Source of the DNA: Fusobacterium sp.
Lineage (GTDB): Bacteria; Fusobacteriota; Fusobacteriia; Fusobacteriales; Fusobacteriaceae
Reading direction: 5' to 3'
Assembly (NCBI RefSeq): GCF_029258315.1
Contig: NZ_JARHZE010000008.1
Span: forward strand, 1-47,418
DNA length: 47,418 nt
The notes under the pieces were generated by a model. That model had not been told where the DNA came from and did not search any database. It worked only from the letters and a program-made list of their open reading frames with translations. The first letter of the stretch is position 1, and the number at the start of each line of letters is the position of its first letter. The position numbers and the translations under genes are program-made. Positions 1-7,815 of the stretch are shown here, piece after piece.

Positions 1-747
1 TTTAATCTTTTCTAGATTATACTCTCTAAGTTTTTTAGAAAGGTATTGTATATATTCGTACTCGAATATATAATCGCTTTCACCGAAGTAGATACCAGCA
101 TTCTTTTTAGTTTGCAATCCAAAAAGGACAGTGAAGTATATAGATCCCACATCAATATGGATAGGATCATAAGGATCAAGCTTATTAATTCCATAGGACT
201 CGATACCAAGTCCAGATATATCTCTAATAGTAGTAGGACCTAAAAGAGGAGCTACCAAGTAAGCCCCTTCCCCTACACCGTAGTAAGCCAAAGTATTTCC
301 AAGTGTTTCCTTATATTTAGGGAATCCCATTTTACTAGCCACGTCAAAAGTTCCAAGAAGTCCGATACTTGAGTTGATACCAAATCTAAAAACAGTTTCT
401 AAAGTTTCAGGTATTCTACCCTGTAAAACAAGGTTACCAGCAGTTTTTATCTCAGAAAAGTTTTCAAAGAAATAGTAAATTCTATCTTGAACAAATTGAG
501 GAGTGTAGTAGCTATATGTTCTGATAGTAGGTTTTAAAACTTTTCTATCAGCAAGGGCATTGAAAGCGTAGACTCTTCTATTGACAGCCCCTAAAGGATC
601 TTTTTTCCCAAATAATATATCCTTATCCTCTTGGACTTGCAACTCTACAAAAGTTTTCCCGTCAATATTTTCTTTTTTCTCAACAGAGCTACATCCCATT
701 ACAAATAGGGAGAATAAAAGCACAATAGCGATTTTAATTTTTTTCAT
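1..747 (-). CDS. mlaA: MlaA (VacJ) family outer-membrane lipoprotein, 3' end cut by window edge
   Basis: The frame is open from the start codon at 747 to the left edge, 249 codons without a stop; the ORF track misses it because no stop lies in the window. The N-terminus is a lipoprotein signal with lipobox VMGC (Cys about residue 19). After it come the family's typical stretch KKDPLGAVNRRVYAFN and the glycine-rich region around GLLGTFDVASKMG. In this family MlaA sits in the outer membrane and removes mislocalised phospholipid from the outer leaflet, passing it to the Mla ABC system. The length already approaches that of E. coli MlaA (about 250 residues), so probably only a few residues are missing. 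The gene starts two bases after the stop of the upstream hydrolase, and its ribosome site (GGGGGATAG) lies inside the end of that gene, so the two are co-transcribed. No other Mla gene is visible here. Confidence 0.9.
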   Translation of the reverse strand, partial: MKKIKIAIVLLFSLFVMGCSSVEKKENIDGKTFVELQVQEDKDILFGKKDPLGAVNRRVYAFNALADRKVLKPTIRTYSYYTPQFVQDRIYYFFENFSEIKTAGNLVLQGRIPETLETVFRFGINSSIGLLGTFDVASKMGFPKYKETLGNTLAYYGVGEGAYLVAPLLGPTTIRDISGLGIESYGINKLDPYDPIHIDVGSIYFTVLFGLQTKKNAGIYFGESDYIFEYEYIQYLSKKLREYNLEKIK

Positions 748-749
748 AA

Positions 750-2003
750 CTATCTATCCCCCTTCATAGTTTTTAACATATAGTCAACATTTTCTTGATA
801 GAACATATTTCCACAGTGTCCACCAGTAGGGTAGATACGAAGTCTATTTTTAAATGTTTTCTTTAAATAATTTAGATTTCCTTTAGTAAGGATTAACTCA
901 TCTTGGTTAGTGACAACATTTATATTTTTAGCATTTCTTAAATAGTTATCAATAATTTTTAAGTCAGCAAGTTTTCCCAAATCTTTTATAGTCATATCCT
1001 CTCTATATCTCTCTTTATAGAATGGAAGAGCCACCTTGTTTAAGTAGTCCTCAAAGTCAGCAAAATTAACTTTTTCAAAATATTTTCCAAGGTTGTCGTA
1101 CTTATCTATTTTTGTATCAGAATAAACCTTCATATTGTTAGTATAATCACTTAAGAAGTTTACATCAATGGCACAAAGACGGAAGATTAAACCTATCCCC
1201 ATTTTCAAATCATTTCTATCAATCTTAAGAGATTTTAAAATCTTCTCTGGATTTCTTGTGAAATTATTTAAATCAGTATCTTGAGAATAAGAAAGGTTAG
1301 TTATAATTTGATTAACCTTTAAGAAGAAATTATCAATATTATTATTTATTGAGTCGTTAAACATCTTATCAAGTATAGTGGCTGAATCCAAAAGATTAAC
1401 AGCTGGGTTTACCATAAATACATTTTTAAAATTAAAAGTTTTATTGTTGCTATCGATAAAAGAAACAACAGCCGAATGAGTACCACCTAGACTGTATCCC
1501 ATAAGGTTATAGCTTTCAACCTTAGCCTTTTTTTCAATAAATGGTTTTATATGCTCCAAAGCTCTATAAATATCCATTCCGTCATTCATAAGGTTTCCGG
1601 GCATCTTCTCAAAAGAAAGTGACACCAAAGAGTTGGTATTCATAATAGAAGATATACCGACAACGTGGTAACCAGCAGTATAGAATATTTTTTGGAAGTT
1701 TTCAGTCTTTAAAGAACTAGCACTTGATCCTGTACCAGAAAGGATAAACACCAAGGGAGCCTCTTTCTCCTGAAGAGCCATAGTAAATTTATAGTCCTCT
1801 TGATACTCAAGTATCTCTGGCACCTCTCTTGTGTTGACAAAGTTAGTTGTATAGTATTTGATAGGTATTTTTTTATCTATCCCCTTTGTCATAAGAGTGG
1901 AAGAACCAAAAACAGTGGCTATATATGGATCTTTTAAAGGGAAATCATATGAAAATAGATTGATCCCTATAAGGATAAATAAAAGCGTCATTATTTTTTT
2001 CAT
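750..2003 (-). CDS. Secreted alpha/beta hydrolase (lipase/esterase-like)
   Basis: This 417-residue protein begins with a signal peptide (about 1-18, MKKIMTLLFILIGINLF), so it is exported, probably to the periplasm. It shows alpha/beta-hydrolase hallmarks: an oxyanion-type segment FILSGTGSS (about 87-95), the nucleophile elbow GYSLGG with Ser171, and a late histidine in PTGGHCG close to the C-terminus. The acid residue cannot be assigned by eye. The substrate is unknown. Coupling to mlaA, two bases downstream, suggests work on phospholipid or another envelope lipid, but this is inference from context only. A GAGGTGAG ribosome site precedes the ATG. The gene is divergent from ylmH; a TATAAT on the minus strand at 2090-2095 could be its -10, without a convincing -35. 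Confidence 0.75.
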   Translation of the reverse strand: MKKIMTLLFILIGINLFSYDFPLKDPYIATVFGSSTLMTKGIDKKIPIKYYTTNFVNTREVPEILEYQEDYKFTMALQEKEAPLVFILSGTGSSASSLKTENFQKIFYTAGYHVVGISSIMNTNSLVSLSFEKMPGNLMNDGMDIYRALEHIKPFIEKKAKVESYNLMGYSLGGTHSAVVSFIDSNNKTFNFKNVFMVNPAVNLLDSATILDKMFNDSINNNIDNFFLKVNQIITNLSYSQDTDLNNFTRNPEKILKSLKIDRNDLKMGIGLIFRLCAIDVNFLSDYTNNMKVYSDTKIDKYDNLGKYFEKVNFADFEDYLNKVALPFYKERYREDMTIKDLGKLADLKIIDNYLRNAKNINVVTNQDELILTKGNLNYLKKTFKNRLRIYPTGGHCGNMFYQENVDYMLKTMKGDR

Positions 2004-2144
2004 TTTCTCACCTCAAAAAAATTTTAACTCCATACAACACTTAAAACAAAAAAAGGGTTATACAGAGATAAAAAAGAATAAATTTATTTATTATATAGTA
2101 TCACAATCGATTGATTTATAAAAGATAAATTTCATTAAAAATAG

Positions 2145-2174
2145 CTGAAATTAGCAAAAAAATTATGGTATAAT
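2145..2174 (+). promoter_or_regulatory. Probable promoter of ylmH
   Basis: A perfect TATAAT at 2169-2174 is preceded by TGG, giving an extended -10. A weak -35 (CTGAAA) lies 18 bases upstream. The start codon follows about 26 bases later with an AGGAGA ribosome site. The rest of the 2004-2200 gap is AT-rich, with no coding potential that I can see. Confidence 0.5.
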
Positions 2175-2200
2175 AATAGAAATAATAATAGGAGAACGAG

Positions 2201-2971
2201 ATGGATAAAAAAGGATTTTTAAATCTTTTCAAGGTTGAAGATGAGCAGATAGTTGTAAAACTTTGGGAGGATATGGAGCTAAGTAGCAGTATAGATTATT
2301 ATATTTCCACAGAGGAGTTTTTTCCACCAAATATCTGGGATATTTTGGAGAAAACAAATATAAATGGAATGAGATTTCTATTAAAAGGTTTGACAAATGA
2401 GAGTGAAAAAAAGAATATAATTATTTTGCCAAGAGATTATTCAGGGGAAGAGCCAGAGTTTCAGTTGGTGTTCTTTAAAATAGACGGGACAAATAAATTT
2501 AAGACTTTGGGGCATAAGGATTTCTTAGGTACAATAATGAGCCTTGGTATAAAAAGAGAGGTACTTGGGGACTTAATAGTTAAGGACAATATAGCTTATG
2601 GTGTGATACACAGAGAAAAATTTCATATAATTAGAGATTTGGATAAGGTTGGTAATCTCCCTGTTAAAATCTCCGAGATAACAGAGGGGGAAGTGCCACA
2701 GAGTGAGTTTAAAGAGATCCAAATAACTGTACCCTCACCAAGACTTGATAGTGTTGTAGGAGAGATTGCCAATAGCTCAAGACAAAAATCAACTACCCTT
2801 ATAGAAGAGGGGGTTGTGATGGTAAACTATGTAGTTCAAAAATCTAAGTCCTACGAGGTGAAAGAGGGGGATGTCATCACAGTTAAAAAACTTGGTAAGT
2901 TTATATTTGAAAAGGTTCTAGGTGAGAACAAAAAAGGTAAGATAAAAATTTTATTAAAACAATTTATTTAA
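2201..2971 (+). CDS. ylmH: YlmH-family S4-domain RNA-binding protein
   Basis: The protein is 256 residues, the usual size for YlmH. The C-terminal third (about 180-250) is an S4 RNA-binding fold, recognisable from SPRLDSVVGEIANSSRQKS, followed by the GVVMVN turn and the EVKEGDVITVKKLGK strand. The N-terminal part fits the YlmH cap region but has no motif that I can call strongly. In Firmicutes the family binds the large ribosomal subunit and has been linked to rescue of stalled ribosomes and, by genomic context, to cell division. Here it stands alone ahead of the rimP operon, with its own promoter and about 180 bases to the next start. No clear terminator separates the two. Confidence 0.8.
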   Translation: MDKKGFLNLFKVEDEQIVVKLWEDMELSSSIDYYISTEEFFPPNIWDILEKTNINGMRFLLKGLTNESEKKNIIILPRDYSGEEPEFQLVFFKIDGTNKFKTLGHKDFLGTIMSLGIKREVLGDLIVKDNIAYGVIHREKFHIIRDLDKVGNLPVKISEITEGEVPQSEFKEIQITVPSPRLDSVVGEIANSSRQKSTTLIEEGVVMVNYVVQKSKSYEVKEGDVITVKKLGKFIFEKVLGENKKGKIKILLKQFI

Positions 2972-3100
2972 AAAAAATTTTTTGAGGACAGCGACAAATT
3001 TTCTAAAAAAAATGTCTAAGATTAATAAAATAGCTATGAAAAAAGCCTGACAAAAAAGGATTTTAAAACTTCTAAAAAAATAAAAAAGCTTAGGAATGAT

Positions 3101-3129
3101 TTGATTTTTTTGATAAAATATGTTATAAT
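3101..3129 (+). promoter_or_regulatory. Strong promoter of the rimP-nusA-infB operon
   Basis: TTGATT (3101-3106), a 17-base spacer and TATAAT (3124-3129), preceded by TGT, make a near-consensus sigma-70 promoter with an extended -10. Transcription would start near 3136, about 25 bases before the leader hairpin. Confidence 0.75.
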
Positions 3130-3159
3130 GGTAAAGAATTGATTATACTGGCTTGTGGA

Positions 3160-3179
3160 AGAGTGGGGCAACCCACTCT
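3160..3179 (+). promoter_or_regulatory. Leader hairpin upstream of rimP
   Basis: AGAGTGGG, loop GCAA, CCCACTCT: a perfect 8-bp stem with a GNRA tetraloop, followed by TTATTT. It is by far the most GC-rich element nearby and lies in the 5' untranslated region. Compact hairpins of this kind are found ahead of rimP in other bacteria and are thought to control this ribosome-maturation/nusA operon. The short T-run would also allow partial termination. The track's rimP start at 3153 falls inside this element, which argues against that start. Confidence 0.6.
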
Positions 3180-3218
3180 TTATTTATGGCTAAAAATGAA
3201 AGTGAGGTGATGACAGTT

Positions 3219-3695
3219 TTGTCAAAAGAAAATACAAATGAAATAATAGGAAAAATTGAAAAAATAGTTCTACCTACATTGGAAAAATTAGGATTAGAAT
3301 TAGTTGATGTTGAGTATCTTCAAGAAGGTGGATATTTTTATGTAAGAATTTATATTGAGTTCTTAGATAAAGAGGTTTCACTAGATGATTGTGCAAAAGT
3401 TAGTATGGCTGTTGAAGATGATATAGATAAGATCATTGATGAGAAGTTTTTCTTAGAAATTTCTTCTCCTGGAGTAGAAAGGCCATTAAAGAAAGAAAAA
3501 GATTATGTAAGATTTACTGGAAGTAAAATAAAAGTTAGTTTAAAACATAAGTTAAATGAAAGTAAAAATTTCGAAGGAATGTTGGAGAAATTTGAAAACG
3601 ATACAGTGTTCTTAGATACTGGAAAAGAAAAATTAGAAATACCATTTAAAGAAGTAAGAAAAGCTAATTTAGTTTATGACTTTAAAAATATTTAA
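3219..3695 (+). CDS. rimP: Ribosome maturation factor RimP
   Basis: RimP is a cytoplasmic factor for 30S subunit assembly. The N-terminal domain shows LEKLGLELVDVEYLQEGG, and the central part carries LEISSPGVERPLK, the family's best-known motif. The C-terminal SH3-like domain ends in IPFKEVRKANLVYDF. I place the start at TTG 3219, because GAGGTGAT at 3204-3211 is an almost ideal ribosome site about seven bases upstream. ATG 3210 overlaps that site, and the track's start at 3153 sits in the leader hairpin. The product is then about 158 residues, close to the family's usual 150-160. It is the first gene of the rimP-nusA-ylxRQ-infB-rbfA-recJ operon. Confidence 0.92.
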   Translation: MSKENTNEIIGKIEKIVLPTLEKLGLELVDVEYLQEGGYFYVRIYIEFLDKEVSLDDCAKVSMAVEDDIDKIIDEKFFLEISSPGVERPLKKEKDYVRFTGSKIKVSLKHKLNESKNFEGMLEKFENDTVFLDTGKEKLEIPFKEVRKANLVYDFKNI

Positions 3696-3721
3696 ATTGA
3701 GTCTACTTTAGGAGGAAAAAA

Positions 3722-4774
3722 ATGAAAGGTAAAGATGGAAAAATATTTCTTGACGCGTTAACTGCTTTAGAAAAGGAAAAAGGAATAAGCAAAGAAAGTT
3801 TATTAGAAACAGTTGAGCAAGCTCTATTAGCTGCTTATAAAAAACATTTTGGTGAAGAAGAAAATGTTGAGGTAGCAATCAATAGAGACAATGGAGAAAT
3901 AGTAGTTTATGAGGTAAAAACAGTAGTTGATGATGTATATGATGCAGCATTAGAGATCACACCAGAAGATGCGAAAGAGGCTACTAAGAGAAGTTATAAA
4001 ATTGGAGATATAGCAAGAATCCCAGTAAACTGTGAGGAGTTCAGAAGAAATGCTATACAAAATGGAAAACAAATAGTTATCCAAAAAGTAAGAGAGGCAG
4101 AGAGAACAAATATATTTGAAAAATTCAAAGCTAAAGAATTTGATCTTATGTCTGGAATCATAAGAAGAATAGATGAGAAAAGAAGTATCTTCATCGAGTT
4201 CGACGGTACAGAGGCTTTCTTACCAACTGCAGAGCAATCACCAGCTGATGTTTACAGAGTTGGAGACAGAATAAAAGTTTATGTAGCTGAAGTTGAAAAA
4301 ACTAATAAATTCCCTAAAGTTGTAATCTCTAGAAAAAATGAAGGGTTATTAAAGAAATTATTTGAATTAGAGATCCCTGAGATAGCAGAGGGACTAATCG
4401 AAATAAAATCTGTGGCTAGAGAGGCTGGATCAAGAGCTAAGATAGCTGTATATTCTAAAGATAAAAACATTGATACAATTGGAGCTTGTATCGGACAAAA
4501 AGGACTTAGAATAAAAAATATAGTTGATGAATTAAACGGAGAAAAAATTGATATTGTTGAATGGAAAGAGTCACCAGAAGAGTTCGTATCAGCAGTATTA
4601 AGTCCAGCTAAAGTAAATAGCGTTGAAATATTAGAAGATGGAACTACTGCAAGAGTAATAGTTGATCCTTCTCAACTTTCATTAGCTATCGGTAAGAGTG
4701 GACAAAATGCAAGACTTGCAGCTAAACTTACAGGAATGAGAGTAGACATAAAGGTTGCTGAAAAAGATGCATAG
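3722..4774 (+). CDS. nusA: Transcription termination/antitermination factor NusA
   Basis: NusA binds RNA polymerase and nascent RNA and modulates pausing, termination and antitermination. The 350 residues hold the N-terminal polymerase-binding domain (about 1-125), an S1 domain (about 130-200, GIIRRIDEKRSIFIEFDGTE) and two KH domains (IGACIGQKGLRIKNIV, and LAIGKSGQNARLAAKLTG near the end). The acidic C-terminal repeats of E. coli NusA are absent, as in most Gram-positive and fusobacterial versions, so the length is normal. A good AGGAGG ribosome site precedes the ATG. The stop overlaps the next gene (ATGCATAG), implying translational coupling. Confidence 0.97.
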   Translation: MKGKDGKIFLDALTALEKEKGISKESLLETVEQALLAAYKKHFGEEENVEVAINRDNGEIVVYEVKTVVDDVYDAALEITPEDAKEATKRSYKIGDIARIPVNCEEFRRNAIQNGKQIVIQKVREAERTNIFEKFKAKEFDLMSGIIRRIDEKRSIFIEFDGTEAFLPTAEQSPADVYRVGDRIKVYVAEVEKTNKFPKVVISRKNEGLLKKLFELEIPEIAEGLIEIKSVAREAGSRAKIAVYSKDKNIDTIGACIGQKGLRIKNIVDELNGEKIDIVEWKESPEEFVSAVLSPAKVNSVEILEDGTTARVIVDPSQLSLAIGKSGQNARLAAKLTGMRVDIKVAEKDA

Positions 4775-5282
4775 TCCAGAGAGAACTTGTGTTATATGTA
4801 AGTCAAAAAAATTAAAATCACAGTTATTTAGAATAGCTGAGAAAGATGGAGAGTATGTCCTTGATGAAAAGCAAACTATACAGGCTAGAGGTCAGTATGT
4901 TTGTAAGGAGCATAACTGTATCCAAAGACTTTCTAAGCATAAGAAGTTAAAAGTATCTTTTGAAGAACTTCTTAAGATGCTTAATTTGTTGAAAAAAGAG
5001 TCCAAAGATTACCTAAAGATTTTTAAAGCAATGAAAAATTCAGGAGAACTTTCTTTTGGAATTAATATGATATTTGATGAGATTGAAAAAATACATTTTA
5101 TAGTTATAGCCAATGATATAAGTGAGAAAAATAATCAAAAGCTTATAGAGAAAGCTAGAGAAAAAAATATACCTTTTGTTCACTATGGAGAGAAGAGACA
5201 ATTAGGAGAGGTATTTGGAAAAGATGAGATAAATGTTATAGCGATAAAAAATAAAAAGGTAGCTCGCGGACTTATTGAATAA
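4767..5282 (+). CDS. Fused YlxR (DUF448) and L7Ae/YlxQ-like RNA-binding protein
   Basis: The first ~80 residues are YlxR: PERTCVICKSKKLKSQLFRI and ARGQYVC match the conserved positions of this nucleoid/RNA-binding family. The remaining ~90 residues (from about GELSFGINMIFDEIEKI to the end) resemble the L7Ae/YlxQ fold, with FVIANDISEKN-type and PFVHYGEKRQLGEVFGKDE segments. In Bacillus the two are separate adjacent genes between nusA and infB; here they form one frame in the same place. I chose ATG 4767, which overlaps the nusA stop by eight bases, over the track's TTG 4755. The exact role is unsettled: YlxR has been linked to RNase P and transcription, and YlxQ binds kink-turn RNA. Confidence 0.85.
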   Translation: MHSPERTCVICKSKKLKSQLFRIAEKDGEYVLDEKQTIQARGQYVCKEHNCIQRLSKHKKLKVSFEELLKMLNLLKKESKDYLKIFKAMKNSGELSFGINMIFDEIEKIHFIVIANDISEKNNQKLIEKAREKNIPFVHYGEKRQLGEVFGKDEINVIAIKNKKVARGLIE

Positions 5283-5299
5283 TAAGTAGGGAGGTATAA

Positions 5300-7414
5300 A
5301 TGGTAGTAAGAGTTCACGAATTAGCCAAAAAATATGAGATGGGAAATAAAGATTTTTTAAACTTACTTCAAGATTTAGGAATAGAGGTTTCATCTCATTT
5401 AGCAGGACTTTCTGAGGAACAAGTGGATAGAATAAAAAATCATTTTGTTAAAGAAGAACAAGAAGATGACGACACTAAAGACGGAAAGAAAAAGAAAAAA
5501 TCTAAAAATAAAAATATGTTAAAAAATAAAAAGAATGATGAAATCGACGATAAAAAAGAAAAAAATAGAAAAAAGAAAAAAGGTAGAAGAACAGACTTTG
5601 TTGTAAAAAAAGTTGAATCTGAAGCTGGAAAAGTTATCGAAGAAGATGGAATCAAAATAATAAAAATGAAAGGTGAAATGACTTTAGGTGATTTTGCTGA
5701 GAAATTAAAAGTAAACAGTTCAGAGATAATCAAAAAATTATTTATGAAAGGTAAAATGTTTACTATAAACAGCCCATTAAGCATAGAGTTAGCAGAGGAG
5801 ATCGCAGCTGACTATGATGTATTAGTTGAGGAAGAGGTTGAAGAGGAATTAGCATTTGGAGATAAATTCGACCTTGAGATAGAGGACAAAGAGTCTGATC
5901 TTGAAGAGAGAGCTCCAGTTATAACAATAATGGGACACGTTGACCACGGAAAAACATCTTTACTAGACGCAATAAGAAGTACTCAAGTTGTTGAGGGAGA
6001 GGCTGGAGGAATCACTCAAAAGATTGGAGCCTACCAAGTAGTTAAAGATGGTAAGAAGATAACATTTGTAGACACTCCTGGACACGAGGCTTTCACAGAT
6101 ATGAGAGCAAGAGGAGCACAAGTTACTGACATAGCTATACTAGTTGTAGCAGCAGACGACGGAGTAATGCCTCAAACAATAGAAGCTATATCTCACGCCA
6201 AAGCAGCAAATGTACCTATCATTGTTGCAATAAACAAAATAGACAAACCAGAAGCTAACCCAATGAGAGTAAAACAAGAGTTAATGGAACACGAACTTGT
6301 TTCAGTTGAATGGGGAGGAGACGTAGAGTTTGTTGAAGTTTCAGCTAAAGCTAAGATAAACCTAGATTCTTTACTTGAAACAATATTACTTACAGCAGAA
6401 ATTCTTGAATTAAAAGCTAACCCTAAGAAAAGAGGAAAAGCTGTTGTTCTTGAGTCAAAACTTGATTCTAAAGTTGGACCAGTGGCTGACATCTTAATTC
6501 AAGAAGGAAATATAAAAATTGGAGACGTTATAGTAGCTGGAGAATCTTATGGTAAGGTAAGAGCTATTATAGATGACAAAGGTAAGAAGATAAACAGAGG
6601 AGAGATGTCTCAACCAGTTGAGATCATTGGATTTAATACTGTACCAGATGCAGGAGATACTGTTTATGTAATTCAAAATGAGCAACACGCTAAAAGAATA
6701 GTTGAAGAGATGGCAAAAGAAAGAAGACTTGGAGAGCAATCTAAGAGAACAATAACTCTTGAGTCATTATCTGAAAGCTTAGAGAACCAAGAGGTTAGAG
6801 AACTTAACTTAGTTGTAAGAGCAGACTCTAAAGGTTCAGCTCAAGCATTAAAAGATTCATTAATGAAATTAAATAATAATGAAGTAGCAGTTAATATTAT
6901 TCAATCAGCTCCAGGAGCAATCACAGAAAGCGACATCAAACTTGCTGAAGTTTCTCAAGCTATCATAATTGGATTTAACGTAAGACCTACAACTAAAGCT
7001 ATAAAAGAAGCTGAAACTTCTGGAATAGAAATAAGAACTTCTTCAATCATCTATGAGATCATAGAGGACGTTGAAAAAGCTCTAACAGGTATGTTAAAAC
7101 CAGAATTTAAAGAGCAATACTTAGGAAGAATAGAGATTAAACAAATATTCAGAGTGGCAAAAGTTGGAAACGTTGCTGGTTGTGTTGTTGTAGACGGAAA
7201 AGTTAGAAGAGATTCTAATATAAGAATAGTTAGAAACGGAACTATTGTTTACGAAGGAAAACTAGCATCACTTAAGAGATTTAAGGACGACGCTAAAGAG
7301 GTTGTTGCAGGACAAGAGTGTGGACTTGGTATCGAAAACTTTAACGACATTAAAGATGGAGATATAGTAGAAGCATTCGATATGGTTGAAATAAAAAGAA
7401 CTCTTACAAAATAA
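5300..7414 (+). CDS. infB: Translation initiation factor IF-2
   Basis: IF-2 is the GTPase that brings initiator tRNA to the 30S subunit. Domains in order: a first IF2_N domain ([21 protein letters not shown]), a very lysine-rich linker (about 50-100), a second IF2_N domain (about 125-175), the G domain from about 205 with GHVDHGKTS (G1), DTPGHEAF (G3), NKID (G4) and SAK (G5), then domains II-IV. The 704-residue length suits the short N-terminal form. An AGGGAGG ribosome site precedes the ATG, 17 bases after the YlxR-L7Ae stop. The minus-strand ORFs over it are shadows of the lysine/glutamate-rich reading frame. Confidence 0.98.
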   Translation: MVVRVHELAKKYEMGNKDFLNLLQDLGIEVSSHLAGLSEEQVDRIKNHFVKEEQEDDDTKDGKKKKKSKNKNMLKNKKNDEIDDKKEKNRKKKKGRRTDFVVKKVESEAGKVIEEDGIKIIKMKGEMTLGDFAEKLKVNSSEIIKKLFMKGKMFTINSPLSIELAEEIAADYDVLVEEEVEEELAFGDKFDLEIEDKESDLEERAPVITIMGHVDHGKTSLLDAIRSTQVVEGEAGGITQKIGAYQVVKDGKKITFVDTPGHEAFTDMRARGAQVTDIAILVVAADDGVMPQTIEAISHAKAANVPIIVAINKIDKPEANPMRVKQELMEHELVSVEWGGDVEFVEVSAKAKINLDSLLETILLTAEILELKANPKKRGKAVVLESKLDSKVGPVADILIQEGNIKIGDVIVAGESYGKVRAIIDDKGKKINRGEMSQPVEIIGFNTVPDAGDTVYVIQNEQHAKRIVEEMAKERRLGEQSKRTITLESLSESLENQEVRELNLVVRADSKGSAQALKDSLMKLNNNEVAVNIIQSAPGAITESDIKLAEVSQAIIIGFNVRPTTKAIKEAETSGIEIRTSSIIYEIIEDVEKALTGMLKPEFKEQYLGRIEIKQIFRVAKVGNVAGCVVVDGKVRRDSNIRIVRNGTIVYEGKLASLKRFKDDAKEVVAGQECGLGIENFNDIKDGDIVEAFDMVEIKRTLTK

Positions 7415-7441
7415 AAAGAACCTAGTAAAGGAGATTAACTT

Positions 7442-7804
7442 ATGAGAAGACAAAGATTAGCAGCTATAGAAAAAGAAGTATTGAGAGTTATATCTAAAAC
7501 TTTACTAGAGGATGTGAAAAACCCTAAAGTAAAAGGGATTGTTTCTTTAGTAAAGGTTAGAGTAACAGAAGATTTAAAATTTGCAGACTTATACTTTACT
7601 ATTTATGAAGATGAAAACAACAGAGTAAATAAAGAAAAAGTAGAAGAGGGACTAAACGAAATAAAAGGATTTTTAAGAAAAAAAATCTCTGAGGAATTAG
7701 CACTTAGATATGTTCCAGAAATTAGAGTAAAAATAGACGATTCAATAGAATATGCAGTAAAGATTTCTAAATTATTAGATGATTTAAAAATTCAACAGAA
7801 GTAG
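7442..7804 (+). CDS. rbfA: Ribosome-binding factor A
   Basis: This 120-residue KH-fold protein helps late 16S rRNA maturation and cold adaptation by binding the 30S subunit. The start MRRQRLAAIEKEVLRVISK and the later LALRYVPEIRVKIDDSIEYAVKI (the classic R-P-L-F-x-D region) are typical. The ribosome site AAAGGAG is strong. It lies between infB and recJ with short gaps, so it belongs to the same operon. Confidence 0.95.
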   Translation: MRRQRLAAIEKEVLRVISKTLLEDVKNPKVKGIVSLVKVRVTEDLKFADLYFTIYEDENNRVNKEKVEEGLNEIKGFLRKKISEELALRYVPEIRVKIDDSIEYAVKISKLLDDLKIQQK

Positions 7805-7815
7805 GTAGATAGAAG

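Noticed and set aside
3005-3050. Tiny ORF MSKINKIAMKKA upstream of rimP
   Set aside because: No ribosome site, and it ends before the promoter at 3101; chance ORF in AT-rich DNA.
5440-5784. Phe/Ser-rich minus-strand ORF resembling a membrane protein
   Set aside because: It is the reverse complement of the lysine/glutamate-rich linker of IF-2.
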